A stretch of DNA of 64,000 nucleotides from Streptomyces goshikiensis (GCF_014650555.1 NZ_BMVE01000009.1:235010-299009); one strand, 5' to 3'; positions 16,869 to 26,070 are shown, counted from the first letter of the stretch. Notes: generated by a model not told the origin, from the letters alone. Numbers and translations: made by a program.

Positions 16869-18632
16869 CTAGAAGGGTTCAGCGGCCCGCAGGAGATCCT
16901 GCGGCAGGTAGGGGGACTCCACCCGGATCGCCCAGCCGCGGCGGCGGGCGTGGCAGGCCAGGGCGAGGACATCGAGGTTGACGGAAACGTCCGGATCGTC
17001 GGCGCGGTCGGCGACCTCGTAGTAGGCCCGGTGGGCCTCGAGCGCGTCGGCCAAGGCGAGGTTGAAGCTCTCTTCGTCGCCCTCCACGAGCTGCGACAGC
17101 AGGACGGCGGGCGGCATCGGGAAGCCCCAGTCCTCGGCTTTCTCGGCCTCCCGAAGTGCCCGCTGCGCGGCCGCTTCGGGCTCGGCGCCCTTCAGGTAGG
17201 CGTGGAGGGCGCCGCGGTATTCGGTGAACGCCGAGCCGTCCGGACGGGCGAAGGTGGGGCCGGTGAGGACCAGCGGGGCGAGGTCCTCGCGCACGCCGGT
17301 GATCAGGGCGAAGGCGACGGCCGTCTGCCAGTACCCGGCACCGGCATTCTCGCCACGCTTGGCCGGGTAGCGCAGGGTGCGCCCTGCGATGGTCACCTCG
17401 GCCTCCGTGCCCGGCATCGCCAGCGCGATGCGGAACAGCGCCGCCCCCAGCTGGGAGGCCAGTCGGAGGGTTGCGAGCTGGGCGTCCGTGTCGCTGCCGG
17501 GGTTGCCCGCCCGCCACTGGAAGAGGCGCTCCTGATCGCCCATGGCGCTGCCGATACGCCAGGCGGCAAGGGGCTTCCCGTCGACGGGGGTGAACGCTTC
17601 CCGGAGGTGTCCCTCGTACATGGCCTCGACTTGCCCGATCCCCGCGCGCTCACAGGCGGGCCGCTCCACCACCAGCGGGCCCGCGGCAAGCGCGGCGACC
17701 GCGTCCGGCCGCCGGTCGCGGCCGAACCCTGCGACCCTGGGACCCCGGGTCTCGAAGCCGGTGACCAGCGCGTGCGGGAGGTAGTCGGTGCGGACGGCCG
17801 GCGCCCAGCTCAGCGTCCGGTACGCGAGCGCGGCGAGAGCGAGGGGGACGAGCGGAAGCAGAGTGCTCGCAGAGGACGCGGGGCCCTGCAGGGCCGCGTG
17901 CCGGGCCAGAAGATCGGCGAGCGCGGCATCGAAGGCCTCCCGGTCCTCGACGACCAGGGCGCGCAACGCGTGGAGGGCCGCGCTGTCCGGCCGCTCCTGG
18001 AGGGACTCGCCGGTCTCGGCGGCGCGAGTGCTGATGCGGCCCAGCGCCGCATCGACGGCGGTGAGCTTGGCCTGCGCGCTCGGCGGGTACTCCTCGTCGT
18101 CGCCGGTGTCATCCAGGACCACGGCCATCAGCCCGGTGACGAGTTCGCCGGCGGGCGTGCCGGCCGCCTGTGCGACGAACTTGTCGCGGGCGAAGTGGAA
18201 GGCCTCGCCGTGGAACGTGGCCTTGTCCCTGAGGACGGCGAGGCAGAGCGCGTCGATCCACTCCCCGGCGGTGACGCTCTCCTCGGGTGCGTCAGCGTCC
18301 TCCCCCGGGTCGTAGTTGATGCCGAAGTTCACGTACTCCAGGAAGACCTGGAAGCTGCAGTGCGGGTAGTACGCGGCGTAGGCAACGGCGCCGGCCGCGG
18401 CCTCCGACGCGTCCTTGAGGGCCGCCTTGGCCTCCGAGGTGTCGAGGTCGGGTGTCGCGACGGAGAGGGCGCCCAGGTAGTCGAGGAACTCTTCGGCGAT
18501 CGACTGCCATTCGTCGGTGGCCATCCGGCCGGCCCTCGACATGGACCGCACCTGACCCCCGATCCGGTTGGTGAAGTCCTCTCGCGCTGCCGACACGACG
18601 GCCTCGCGCACCTGGTGACGTTCTATTCGCAC
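16869..18632 (-). CDS. Tandem Imm49-family immunity protein
   Basis: A 587-residue cytoplasmic protein. Residues 1-280 match the Imm49 pattern: VRIERHQV start, a F-x-x-RIGxQVRS motif and IAEEFLDYLGALS, ending near YLPHALVTGFE. Residues 290-587 repeat the family layout: WQTAVAFALITG, a LKG-x-EPEAA-x-RAL segment, and a final WAIRVESPYLPQDLL. A usual Imm49 protein is about half this length, so this is a tandem duplication. GTG 18632 is chosen because AAGGAG precedes it and the family starts here. Longer upstream frames are low quality. Imm49 proteins protect against polymorphic toxins, but no cognate toxin adjoins. Confidence 0.75.
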   Translation of the reverse strand: MRIERHQVREAVVSAAREDFTNRIGGQVRSMSRAGRMATDEWQSIAEEFLDYLGALSVATPDLDTSEAKAALKDASEAAAGAVAYAAYYPHCSFQVFLEYVNFGINYDPGEDADAPEESVTAGEWIDALCLAVLRDKATFHGEAFHFARDKFVAQAAGTPAGELVTGLMAVVLDDTGDDEEYPPSAQAKLTAVDAALGRISTRAAETGESLQERPDSAALHALRALVVEDREAFDAALADLLARHAALQGPASSASTLLPLVPLALAALAYRTLSWAPAVRTDYLPHALVTGFETRGPRVAGFGRDRRPDAVAALAAGPLVVERPACERAGIGQVEAMYEGHLREAFTPVDGKPLAAWRIGSAMGDQERLFQWRAGNPGSDTDAQLATLRLASQLGAALFRIALAMPGTEAEVTIAGRTLRYPAKRGENAGAGYWQTAVAFALITGVREDLAPLVLTGPTFARPDGSAFTEYRGALHAYLKGAEPEAAAQRALREAEKAEDWGFPMPPAVLLSQLVEGDEESFNLALADALEAHRAYYEVADRADDPDVSVNLDVLALACHARRRGWAIRVESPYLPQDLLRAAEPF

Positions 18633-19293
18633 TGCCCTGCTCCTTGATCGATCTCTGCCACAGCCTAGGTGCGGGATCTGACAGGCCGACGACTGCTGTG
18701 ACCGGGCCCGGGCCGCGCAGCGCCGTCCCCTGGGAGCCACGCGGACCCAAGGGGGCCGCAAACCGCCGTCGTCCGTCAGGCGCGGGCCAGGACCGCGTGG
18801 CATCTCCCTTCTGGGTGCCGCGCACTTGGTGAGCCGCGGGCCGCGCGGCGTGCGGGCGGACGTGGCGCGGAAGGCGTAGGAGCGGAGAGCGCACCTCTCA
18901 CCGCCGGTCGAGCCGGTGCTGGCCCGCTCCGTGACGGCTCTGCCGTCGTCCGGGGCAACGGCACCCCCCCCCACAATGCGGTCGCCAGCAGGGACCGCCA
19001 AGGCTGTCGCTCAGATTGCCACGACGGCCGTCACTTTCGGGCAGTGGATCACCACGGGCTCGGGGTTCGCGTGTTGCGGTCGCTTACCCCGCTCCGGCGC
19101 ACGCCTCCGCCTCAGCCAGGCAGCGCGCCACTGGGCCCAGGGTCAGCATTCCTGTGGGCGGAAGGGGTGCCGTCGTCGATAGCCGCGTTGCAGGCGAGAG
19201 CAGACAAGACCCAGATGCGGGCCGGGCAGGACGGTGGCTGCGGCCCACCGGATTTCCGGGCGGTCAGGCAGTCATACTAACTAGGATTGATCC
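18633..19293. other. Intergenic stretch without a recognisable gene
   Basis: This 661-bp gap separates two divergent genes and must hold their promoters. A run of nine C residues occurs at about 18966-18974. Open frames here are overlapping and Arg-rich. I find no RNA or hairpin worth naming. Confidence 0.4.
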
Positions 19294-19683
19294 ATGACTA
19301 GTCGACGTCAGCTGATACTTCGCCTGTCACTGCCCCTGCCCCTGCTGTTAGCGTGCACGCTCTCCCTGGCGGCCTGCAGCTCGACTCCCTCCAAGGCCAC
19401 GGTGGCGGCGCGCGAGTCTGCCAAGTCCGCCTGCGCCTCCCTGCAGCAGCTGACCGACCAACTCGCCCGCCCCCGGCCGTCAAATCTGACCGACCCCTAC
19501 TACCAGACCGCCGAGCAGTACCTGAACACGGCGACCAACCGTGCCGCCGACGCAGCTCAACAGGACCACGGCTACCAGGAGTTCGCCGACACCCTGCACC
19601 GGGCGGCCGAGACCTGGCAGGTCACCTTCACGCTGGACGAGGCCGAGCCGCTGATCCAGCAGGCACGGAAGGAGAAGTGCTGA
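19294..19683 (+). CDS. Small secreted lipoprotein
   Basis: A 129-residue lipoprotein. The signal peptide has two Arg residues, a long hydrophobic core (LILRLSLPLPLLLACTLS) and a lipobox LAAC with Cys28 as the lipidation site. The mature part is short, helical and polar, rich in Gln and Ala, ending ARKEKC. AGGA lies nine bases upstream of the ATG. The mature domain is not a family I recognise. It stands alone, and what follows (19684-20400) is fragmentary. Confidence 0.75.
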   Translation: MTSRRQLILRLSLPLPLLLACTLSLAACSSTPSKATVAARESAKSACASLQQLTDQLARPRPSNLTDPYYQTAEQYLNTATNRAADAAQQDHGYQEFADTLHRAAETWQVTFTLDEAEPLIQQARKEKC

Positions 19684-19693
19684 CGCTCTCGAC

Positions 19694-20005
19694 GTGAACC
19701 TGGTCGGGTGCAGATCTTCCGGGTGTGCCGGTTCGTCCTGGCTGGCCTGCCGTTGCCCCTCCCAGCCCCTCAGGCCGAACCCCTGGTGCTCGGACCACTC
19801 CTTCGAGCAGGAGTTCACCAGAGGCTGTGACCAGCGGGAATGTGCGGCATGCGGAACCTCCACGGCCCACCTCGAGCCGCCCCGCGCCCGCAAGTGGTGC
19901 TCGGGCACCTGCCGGCAAAGTGCGGTCCTCCGGCGAGCTGGACTCCGAGATCGCACAGCTCAAGCCCCTGCCGGTCCGGCTTCGCTGTCACCAACCATGC
20001 AGTGA
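19694..20005 (+). pseudogene. Possible remnant with a CxxC...CxxxC zinc motif
   Basis: Part of this frame reads ECAACGTSTAHL and then KWCSGTCRQSAVLRRAGL. The CxxC and CxxxCRQ spacing resembles the FCS-type zinc motif found at the ends of small actinobacterial DNA-binding proteins. The surroundings do not look like a coherent protein, and the reading frame has no good start. The 3' end runs into a cluster of transposon-end-like repeats. Confidence 0.2.
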
Positions 20006-20051
20006 TCCATCTTCGCTGGCGTAAACAGCTGTCCGTCCAACTTCGATGACA
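19980..20051 (-). repeat. Transposon-end-like repeat cluster A
   Basis: Three copies of a short motif are spaced about 30 bp apart. On the minus strand they read GTGACAGCGAAG (20-kb side, 19980-19991), GCCAGCGAAG (20011-20020) and TGTCATCGAAG (20041-20051). The same three variants recur at 41121-41190, and single copies at 24609 and 41675. Regular spacing in whole helical turns suggests binding sites for one recombinase. Confidence 0.55.
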
Positions 20052-20212
20052 AATGGTGCAGTCGCCGACATGCACGTTCAGTGGCTTCGGGCCGTGAGCG
20101 GACCGCATCGACGTCACCTTCCACTCCGGCACAGCCACCACCACGACCGGCGGTGGCCGGTGGGACGAGGGCTGCCGTGGCCCGCGCCGAGGGGACGACG
20201 CGGCGGACCGTC

Positions 20213-20402
20213 ATGGGACGGCGTGAGAACGCCGTTGCCGCCAGCACCCGCCAGATGGAAGCGCTGGCGCTGTGGCTTCGTGCCCAGAGCCAGCGCGAGG
20301 CGCTCACTTACGCGGCAATGGCCCAGCGCATCAACTACGGCTTCACCGCCTCCATGCTCTCCCGCGCGGCCGGCGGGCCGGTGCTCGCTGCGCAGGGAGT
20401 CC
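20213..20402 (+). pseudogene. 5' fragment of an XRE-type HTH gene
   Basis: From ATG 20213 the frame reads MGRRENAVAASTRQMEALAL, then LTYAAMAQRINYGFTASMLS, the helix-turn-helix that opens many Streptomyces regulators and HTH-NTPase proteins. Homologous proteins continue for hundreds of residues. Here the coding sequence ends within about 64 residues at the 3' end of the convergent response-regulator gene. It has been truncated by rearrangement. Confidence 0.5.
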
Positions 20403-20408
20403 GTCCAC

Positions 20409-21068
20409 TCACTGGGATGTTGCCACCAGGCCCGCCTCGTAGGCCAGGATCACCAGCTGCACCCGGTCGCGGGCATCGAGCTTGGCGAGCAGGCGGGTCA
20501 GGTAGGTCTTGGCGGTGGCGATGCTGATGCAGAGCTCGCCTGCGATCTCCGTATTGGACAGGCCCCTGCCGACGAGGGTCAGCACCTCGCGTTCCCGGGC
20601 GGTGATGGCGCCGAGCTCCGCCCGCCGCGGCGGTGACGCTGCGGGTCGGGCGGTGAACTCTTTGATCAGCCGGCGTGTGACAGCTGGTGCGATCAGTGCG
20701 TCCCCGGCGGCAACGATCCGGATTGCGGAGAGGATGTCGTCCAGGGCCATGTCCTTGACGAGGAATCCGGACGCGCCGGCGTGCAGCGCCCCGTAGACGT
20801 AGTCGTCGTCGTCGAAGGTCGTCAGGACGACGACGCGTGCGGAGCCGGTGCCCTTCGTGATCAGCCGGGTGGCCTCGATGCCGTCCATGCCGGGCATCCG
20901 GAGGTCCATCACGACGACGTCGGGGGCGAGTTCCTCCGTCAGTCGTACCGCTTCCGCGCCGTCTCCGGCCTCGCCCACCACCTCGATGTCCGCGGTGTCG
21001 GTGATGACCATCTGCAGGGCGGCGCGGACCAGGGGCTGGTCGTCGGTGAGTACGACGCGGATGGTCAT
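20409..21068 (-). CDS. NarL/LuxR-family response regulator
   Basis: A 219-residue two-component regulator. The receiver domain spans residues 1-120, with the acidic pocket LTDDQP (Asp9, Asp10) and phospho-acceptor Asp55 in VVVMDLRMPGMDG. Lys105 lies in the FLVKD loop. A LuxR helix-turn-helix covers 150-212 (LTAREREVLTLVGRGLSN type). The start overlaps the histidine kinase stop as ATGA (21065-21068), so the pair is translationally coupled. The divergent ABC transporter 1.4 kb away is the likely target. Confidence 0.93.
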   Translation of the reverse strand: MTIRVVLTDDQPLVRAALQMVITDTADIEVVGEAGDGAEAVRLTEELAPDVVVMDLRMPGMDGIEATRLITKGTGSARVVVLTTFDDDDYVYGALHAGASGFLVKDMALDDILSAIRIVAAGDALIAPAVTRRLIKEFTARPAASPPRRAELGAITAREREVLTLVGRGLSNTEIAGELCISIATAKTYLTRLLAKLDARDRVQLVILAYEAGLVATSQ

Positions 21069-22318
21069 ATGGCTCTCGCCTTCTCTTCTGCCTCAGTCAT
21101 TGTCGGTATCGGCAATCTGACCGCTACCAGGAAGCCGCCCCCGGGACGGGGCCCGGCCGTGAAATCGCCGCGCAGCAGGGCAGTCCGCTCGCGCATGCCG
21201 ATCAGGCCGTATCCGGTGTCGGTGCCGGTGCCGCCGCCTTTCCCTCGGTCCGAGACCTCGACGGCGAGTTCGTCCGCGCGGTATTCGAGGCGCACGAGGC
21301 AGGAATCGGCCCCGGAGTGCCGTACGGCGTTGGTCACCGACTCCTGGACGATCCGGAACGCCGCGAGGTCGATGTCAGCGGGCAGCGGGCGGTGCTTGCC
21401 CTGCCGGCGCACCTCCACGCGGACACCGGCGGCCGTGGCCGTCGCGGCGAGCCGTTCCACGTCCGCCAGGCCGAGGGCCGGATGCAGGGATGCTGGTGCA
21501 CGCCCATGGTCTTGACCGGTGCCTTCCTGATTCTGGTCGGCCTGGCGCAGGGCGCCGAGCATCCGCCGGAGCCCGGACAGGGTCTCGCGCCCCGCCTTCT
21601 CCACGGTGAGCATCGCCTCCCGGGCCCTGGCCGGCTGGGTCTCGACGACCCGGGCTGCGGCGCCGGCCTGCAGGGCGATGATGCCGATGCTGTGGGCGAC
21701 GGTGTCATGCATCTCGCGGGCGATGCGCAGCCGTTCGGCGGTGACGGCCTGCGCGGCGGCCCGTGCGTACAACTCTTCGGTGTGGGCGCGGGCCTGGTGC
21801 ACCGAGTTGCCGATGAGCCAGGCGATGACCACGGTCAGGGCCAGGAAGGGCTCGGGGGCGATTCCGGAGTCGTCCCCCATGAGCAGCCGCATCATGAAGT
21901 AGCAGGTGAGCACGGCGAGTGCCCCCGCGGCCGCCGTGAGCGAACTCCGTCGGGATCGGATGGCCGCGATGTAGCAGAGGGCCACATCCACTGCCAGAAA
22001 CTGCAGCGGCGGGATCTCGTCCTGGCGCCAGGCCACCGTCGAGGCGACCGTGCCGGCGATCACCAGTGCGTAGGCCGGTGTAGTGCTGCGGCGCAGCGCC
22101 GCACTACCGGCCAGGACCAGCACGAACGCGAGCGCAAGCAGGGCCCGGGCGCCAAGCGAATCAAGCCCGTCCCGAGGAAAGTTGAGCGAGTGCGTCGGCC
22201 TCGGCGGCATCACGACGTACTCGACGATGGGTTCCACTGCTGCCGCGAACCACGCCAGCGCCGTCCACAGGCCCGGGGGTATGCGCTTGAGTAGCGGCGA
22301 AGACACGGAGGCGGACAT
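21065..22318 (-). CDS. Sensor histidine kinase (HisKA_3 type)
   Basis: A 417-residue membrane kinase. The N-terminal half has about five hydrophobic helices (roughly 15-170). The dimerisation/phosphoacceptor motif AREMHDTVAH places the phospho-His at about residue 204. The HATPase domain shows NAVRHSGA (N box) and GYGLIGMRER (G box). It phosphorylates the response regulator encoded next, which it overlaps by 4 nt. I start at ATG 22318 (MSASVSS). An in-frame start at 22384 would add 22 residues unlike a membrane protein N-terminus. Both have weak ribosome-binding sites. The signal is unknown. Confidence 0.9.
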   Translation of the reverse strand: MSASVSSPLLKRIPPGLWTALAWFAAAVEPIVEYVVMPPRPTHSLNFPRDGLDSLGARALLALAFVLVLAGSAALRRSTTPAYALVIAGTVASTVAWRQDEIPPLQFLAVDVALCYIAAIRSRRSSLTAAAGALAVLTCYFMMRLLMGDDSGIAPEPFLALTVVIAWLIGNSVHQARAHTEELYARAAAQAVTAERLRIAREMHDTVAHSIGIIALQAGAAARVVETQPARAREAMLTVEKAGRETLSGLRRMLGALRQADQNQEGTGQDHGRAPASLHPALGLADVERLAATATAAGVRVEVRRQGKHRPLPADIDLAAFRIVQESVTNAVRHSGADSCLVRLEYRADELAVEVSDRGKGGGTGTDTGYGLIGMRERTALLRGDFTAGPRPGGGFLVAVRLPIPTMTEAEEKARAI

Positions 22319-22451
22319 CTGGTGATCGTAACCGTGTGCCGTCCCTGGGCCATCGGCCCGCGGTTGTACAACCAGGGTTGACACTCATGTCCGGCACTTG
22401 TCAGCTCCGGCCCGACGACGGGCAAGGTCGCCCCCCGGCACCGTTGTCCCC

Positions 22452-23360
22452 GTGATCGAAGTCAACGAGCTCACGAAGCGATACGGCAGCACGACGGCCG
22501 TCAAGGATCTGACCTTCACCGTGCGACCCGGCCAGGTGACCGGGTTCCTCGGACCCAACGGTGCGGGCAAGAGCACCACGCTGCGGATGGTCCTCGGCTT
22601 GCATGAGCCCACCAGCGGCAGCGTCATTGTCGGCGGCCGTTCCTTTCGGGATCGCCCCCGCGGCCTGCGTCATGTCGGATCCCTTCTCGACGCGCACGAT
22701 GTGCACGGCGGGCGCAGCGCGATTGCACAGTTGTCCGCCCTGGCGCGCAGTAACCGCATTCCGCAGCGCCGGGTGGAGGAGGTGCTCCGGGAGGTCGGTC
22801 TCGCCGAGGCCGCCCGGCGCCGCATCAGCGGATTCTCGCTCGGCATGAAACAGCGGCTCGGCATCGCCTCCGCCCTGCTCGGCGACCCACCGGTACTGCT
22901 CTTCGACGAACCGCTCAACGGCCTCGACCCGGAAGGCGTGAGGTGGGTGCGTGACCTGTTCAGGCGACTTGCCGCCGAAGGCCGCACCGTGTTCGTCTCC
23001 AGCCATCTCATGTCCGAGATGGAGCACACCGCCGACCAGCTGATCGTCATCGGCCGCGGCGAGCTGATCGCGGCGGAAAGCCTCGCGGAGTTCTCCGCTC
23101 GTGGCACCCGGCAGAGCGTCACGGTGAGCACGCCCGCATCGGCCGTCCTGAGAGACCTGCTCGCGGCCGAGGGAGCGACTATCCACACGGCGGGCGACCT
23201 GCTTGCTGTGACCGGTGTGACCGCGGTCCGGATCGGTGAGATCGCCATGGAACACCGCATTCCGCTGCATCACCTCAGCGCCCGGTCCTCCTCCCTGGAA
23301 GAGGCGTTCATGGAGCTCACCGCCGACAGCGTGCAATACCTTGCAGGAGACCCCCAGTGA
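22452..23360 (+). CDS. ABC transporter ATP-binding protein (drug-export type)
   Basis: A 302-residue nucleotide-binding subunit. Walker A GPNGAGKST (34-42), signature SLGMKQR (129-135), Walker B LLFDEP (148-153) and an H-loop in VFVSSHLMSEME are all intact. A C-terminal extension of about 80 residues is typical of DrrA/BcrA-like exporters. GTG 22452 (VIEVNELTKRYG) is the family start. The open frame reaches back to 22398 but those residues are not family-like. It is divergent from the two-component genes and overlaps the permease gene by 4 nt. Confidence 0.92.
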   Translation: MIEVNELTKRYGSTTAVKDLTFTVRPGQVTGFLGPNGAGKSTTLRMVLGLHEPTSGSVIVGGRSFRDRPRGLRHVGSLLDAHDVHGGRSAIAQLSALARSNRIPQRRVEEVLREVGLAEAARRRISGFSLGMKQRLGIASALLGDPPVLLFDEPLNGLDPEGVRWVRDLFRRLAAEGRTVFVSSHLMSEMEHTADQLIVIGRGELIAAESLAEFSARGTRQSVTVSTPASAVLRDLLAAEGATIHTAGDLLAVTGVTAVRIGEIAMEHRIPLHHLSARSSSLEEAFMELTADSVQYLAGDPQ

Positions 23361-24202
23361 CCACGACATACGCTGCCGTTGACGAACTCGGCGCCGACGA
23401 ACCCCGCGCCCGATTTCACGACCTGGTGGCCGCCGAGTGGATCAAGCTTCGGTCGCTGCGCTCCACCTGGATCGCGTACGGGGCCACCGCACTGGCCGTC
23501 ATCGCGTTCAACGCGGGCACCGCCTACGACACCTACAACTACTGGCCGGAGCGGAGCGCGGCGGACCGGGCAGACTTCGTCCGGGCCGGAATTCCGCTGC
23601 AGGAGGCGTTCACGGCGAACGCCGTCATGGTCATGATGCTCGCCCTCGGTGCCATCGGCGCCGTCGCGATCCTCGGCGAGTACAGCACGGGCACCATCCG
23701 TACGACGTTCGCGGCCGTTCCGGCCCGCCGTTCGGTGATGGCTGCCAAGACAGTGGTCGTCACGGCCGTCAGTACTGTCTTCGGCGCGATCGTCGCGGGG
23801 GCCTCATTCGGGCTGACGCAGGCGATCCTCGACGGCCGGGACGCCGGCCTGTCGATCGGCTACCCGGGTGCCCTGCGCGTTGTAGCGGCGTCCGCTCTTC
23901 TTGCGCCCGTGTGCGCGCTCACCGGCATGGCGATCGGCTCCGTCATCAGGCACACCTCGGCCACCATGGTCGCCTCTGTGGTAGCCATCCTCGTACTGCC
24001 CATGGTCTTCACCGACGGCCGCCACTGGTCGGCGGTCGCCGGGCACGCCACGCTCTACCAGGCGTGGTCACGGCTCGTGGAGGTCGGCTCACCCCGGACC
24101 GACTTTCCGTGGACGACCGGTGGAGCCTGGACCGTCTATGCGGTGTGGGCGCTCACCACAGCAGTGCTCGCCGTCACCAGCGCGCAACGGCGCGACCAGT
24201 GA
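23357..24202 (+). CDS. ABC transporter permease
   Basis: A 281-residue integral membrane protein. A cytoplasmic N-terminus leads to WIKLRSLRSTW, the coupling-helix motif common in ABC-2 permeases of Streptomyces. About six transmembrane helices follow, including AVMVMMLALGAIGAVAILGE and GEYSTGTIRTT, a conserved loop. The GTG start overlaps the ATPase stop (GTGA). With the ATPase it forms an exporter, probably induced by the adjacent two-component system. Confidence 0.9.
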   Translation: MTTTYAAVDELGADEPRARFHDLVAAEWIKLRSLRSTWIAYGATALAVIAFNAGTAYDTYNYWPERSAADRADFVRAGIPLQEAFTANAVMVMMLALGAIGAVAILGEYSTGTIRTTFAAVPARRSVMAAKTVVVTAVSTVFGAIVAGASFGLTQAILDGRDAGLSIGYPGALRVVAASALLAPVCALTGMAIGSVIRHTSATMVASVVAILVLPMVFTDGRHWSAVAGHATLYQAWSRLVEVGSPRTDFPWTTGGAWTVYAVWALTTAVLAVTSAQRRDQ

Positions 24203-24305
24203 GAGAGCCGGTCAGCCAACTGCCTGGGTGGCACTTCGGCCTTCCGATACTGGCTCCGCGTCGCTGACGAGCATGGCCGCCCCAGCCGCGACCAGGATGA
24301 CGGGT

Positions 24306-24608
24306 TGACGAAACTATTCCTCATCGACGGCATCCAGCTCCCGGACCGCAGGCCGCCTGGCAGGTCCGGGAGCTGGAAGGAATACCGGCCGAGCATGTTG
24401 ATGTGGTGTCGCAGGAACGGCGAGAGGCGGGCCACGTCCTCGTCGCGGACGTCGAAGCCGTCGGCCCGGAGCTGGGTGATGGCGGCATCCATATAGCGGG
24501 TGTTGAACAGCACCAGGGCGTTGAGTACGAGGCCCAGGGCGCCGATCTGGTCCTCCATGCCGTCCTGGTGGCGCTGGTAGAGCTGCCCGGCCTTCCCATA
24601 GGCAGTTC
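24306..24608 (-). pseudogene. Tn3-family transposase, C-terminal fragment
   Basis: The translation QLYQRHQDGMEDQIGALGLV, NALVLFNTRYMDAAITQLRA and DEDVARLSPFLRHHINMLG is the conserved C-terminal end of Tn3-type transposases. The last part shifts frame: the expected LRELDAVDEE ending is in another frame from the open one. The 5' side is cut off at about 24608, exactly where a GTGACAGCGAAG repeat begins. The rest of the 988-residue-class enzyme is absent. Confidence 0.7.
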
Positions 24609-24620
24609 GTGACAGCGAAG
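24609..24620 (+). repeat. Transposon-end-like repeat, single copy
   Basis: GTGACAGCGAAG is followed by ATGGA, as in one repeat of the 19980 cluster. It abuts the break point of the Tn3 transposase fragment, suggesting that the parent element inserted into or deleted the Tn3 gene. Confidence 0.4.
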
Positions 24621-24670
24621 ATGGACCGCCGCAGGTCAGGAGTGCAGAGGCCACCGGGGGATGGCCCAGC

Positions 24671-25480
24671 TCACCCTGGGGGCCGGGTGGCGATAACAGC
24701 CTCGGTGCGGACACGCTCGTCAAACAATCCGCCGTCGGGACCGAAGGCGTTCAGGGCCTGTCGGAGGTCACGTTCGAAGGCCGCCCGGCCGGGGCCGAGT
24801 GCGGCCGGGCTGGTGAAGCTGTAGGAGAGCTGAAGCCCAACGACCTCGTCCACGCTGCGGCTGACCGCCTGGTCCCAGTGAACCTCCTCGACCCTGGAGA
24901 ACGGCGAGCGGAGCAGGACCTCCTGGTGCCGCACGTCGGGATACCCGGCCGGCCCGGAGCCCCGAAGACGTTCGGGGTCCAGATGGCGACGACGGACCTG
25001 CTCGACCACGGCCAGCCAGGGCGGAGGTTCCAGGTCGTCGTGCTGGGCTCCGCAGGTCGCCAGCACCACCGCGCCCTCGGGCTCGATCAGGGTGTCCAGG
25101 TCGCGCAGCAGCCGTTCCCGGTCCGTCCAGTGGAACGAGGCACCCATCACTGTCAGCAGGACTGGCCCCACGTCCATCGCGAGCAGCGTGTCAGAGCTCC
25201 CGAGTCGCCAGTCGATGCCGCTCACCCGTGCCTGGGCGGCAAGACGGCGCCCCTCGGCGATCATTTCAGGCTCCGGATCGACGGCGATCACCTCTCGTAG
25301 GAGCGGCGCCAGCGGCAGCGTGAGAGCTCCGCTGCCCGCCCCCAGATCCAGCACCCGCTGGGAGCCATCGAAGGAGAAACGCTGACCGAGGAGAGCGAAC
25401 AGACGGGGATCGTACGCGGGCCGGAACCTCGCGTAGTACGGCACCGTCGAGGCAAACAACCCATCGGGCGGAGGCTTCAC
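24671..25480 (-). CDS. Class I SAM-dependent methyltransferase
   Basis: A 269-residue enzyme with the Rossmann methyltransferase motifs: VLDLGAGSGALTLPL (motif I, SAM binding), EVIAVDPEPEM (motif II acidic residue), and GASFHWTDRERLL, typical of the UbiE/trans-aconitate-like group. The substrate is unknown. The start is uncertain. GTG 25480 gives the usual KPPPDGLFASTV opening but its GGAGG is only one base away. GTG 25519 has GGAGGG at good spacing, though that GGAGGG is inside a terminator-like hairpin. The gene stands alone beside the Tn3 remnant. Confidence 0.85.
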   Translation of the reverse strand: MKPPPDGLFASTVPYYARFRPAYDPRLFALLGQRFSFDGSQRVLDLGAGSGALTLPLAPLLREVIAVDPEPEMIAEGRRLAAQARVSGIDWRLGSSDTLLAMDVGPVLLTVMGASFHWTDRERLLRDLDTLIEPEGAVVLATCGAQHDDLEPPPWLAVVEQVRRRHLDPERLRGSGPAGYPDVRHQEVLLRSPFSRVEEVHWDQAVSRSVDEVVGLQLSYSFTSPAALGPGRAAFERDLRQALNAFGPDGGLFDERVRTEAVIATRPPG

Positions 25481-25523
25481 CCCTCCAATTTCCCACCGCT
25501 GCGCTCGTACGGGAAGCACGAAA

Positions 25524-25547
25524 GCCCTCCGGCGCGTGCCGGAGGGC
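25524..25547 (-). terminator. Short hairpin upstream of the methyltransferase
   Basis: GCCCTCCGGC (25524-25533) pairs with GCCGGAGGGC (25538-25547), loop of 4 nt. On the minus strand TTTC follows, so it would stop transcription entering from the word-repeat island on its right. Confidence 0.45.
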
Positions 25548-25589
25548 GGGGTACGGAAGGGCGTGTGCGGTGAACTCGGGTCACCAGCG

Positions 25590-26070
25590 AGTGCGGCGCT
25601 GTGGGTGGTGAGTGGACCGGTGACTCACCGGTGCGTAAGAGCTGGTGAGTGGTGACCGAATCGGTGAGCCACTGGTGTGTGCTGGCAGGGACGGGAGAGC
25701 GATGAGCAGCGCAACCGGTGCGCCGGGACGATCAGCAGGCGCACCGCCGCCAGAGCCCGAACCGCGCCGGGGCCGGGAGGCCTGCCGTTGAGCGCACCCC
25801 GACGGCGCGCACCCGGTGCGCTGGTGCGCACCGACGATGTCCGGCGTCCACTCCACCGCGTGGACTCCACAGGCCGGGAGCGGACGTCACCGTGCTCTGC
25901 ATCCATTTCACCGTGTGGAGCCCCACTGGGTGGAGTGGACGACATCGGCGGGGAACGATGCCGCACATCCACCTGGTGCGCACCCGCCGGTCCACTCCAC
26001 CGCACCAGGTCCACCCGATGGGTACCACCGGCCACACGGGGGTGCGCACCCAACCGGTGCGGTGGTGCGG
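25590..26070. repeat. Intergenic island of iterated short words (island 1)
   Basis: This non-coding stretch is built from a few recurring words on both strands: GGTGCGCACC or GTGCGCACC (at least four), CCACTCCACC/GGTGGAGTGG (at least four), CACCGGTG/ACCGGTG, and GTGAGTGG-type variants. CCACCCGATGGG also occurs. It is not a simple tandem repeat: the words are scattered 10-60 bp apart and inverted. It lies directly 3' of the small minus-strand gene at 26071. A similar island follows a paralogue at 52348-52949. Confidence 0.6.
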
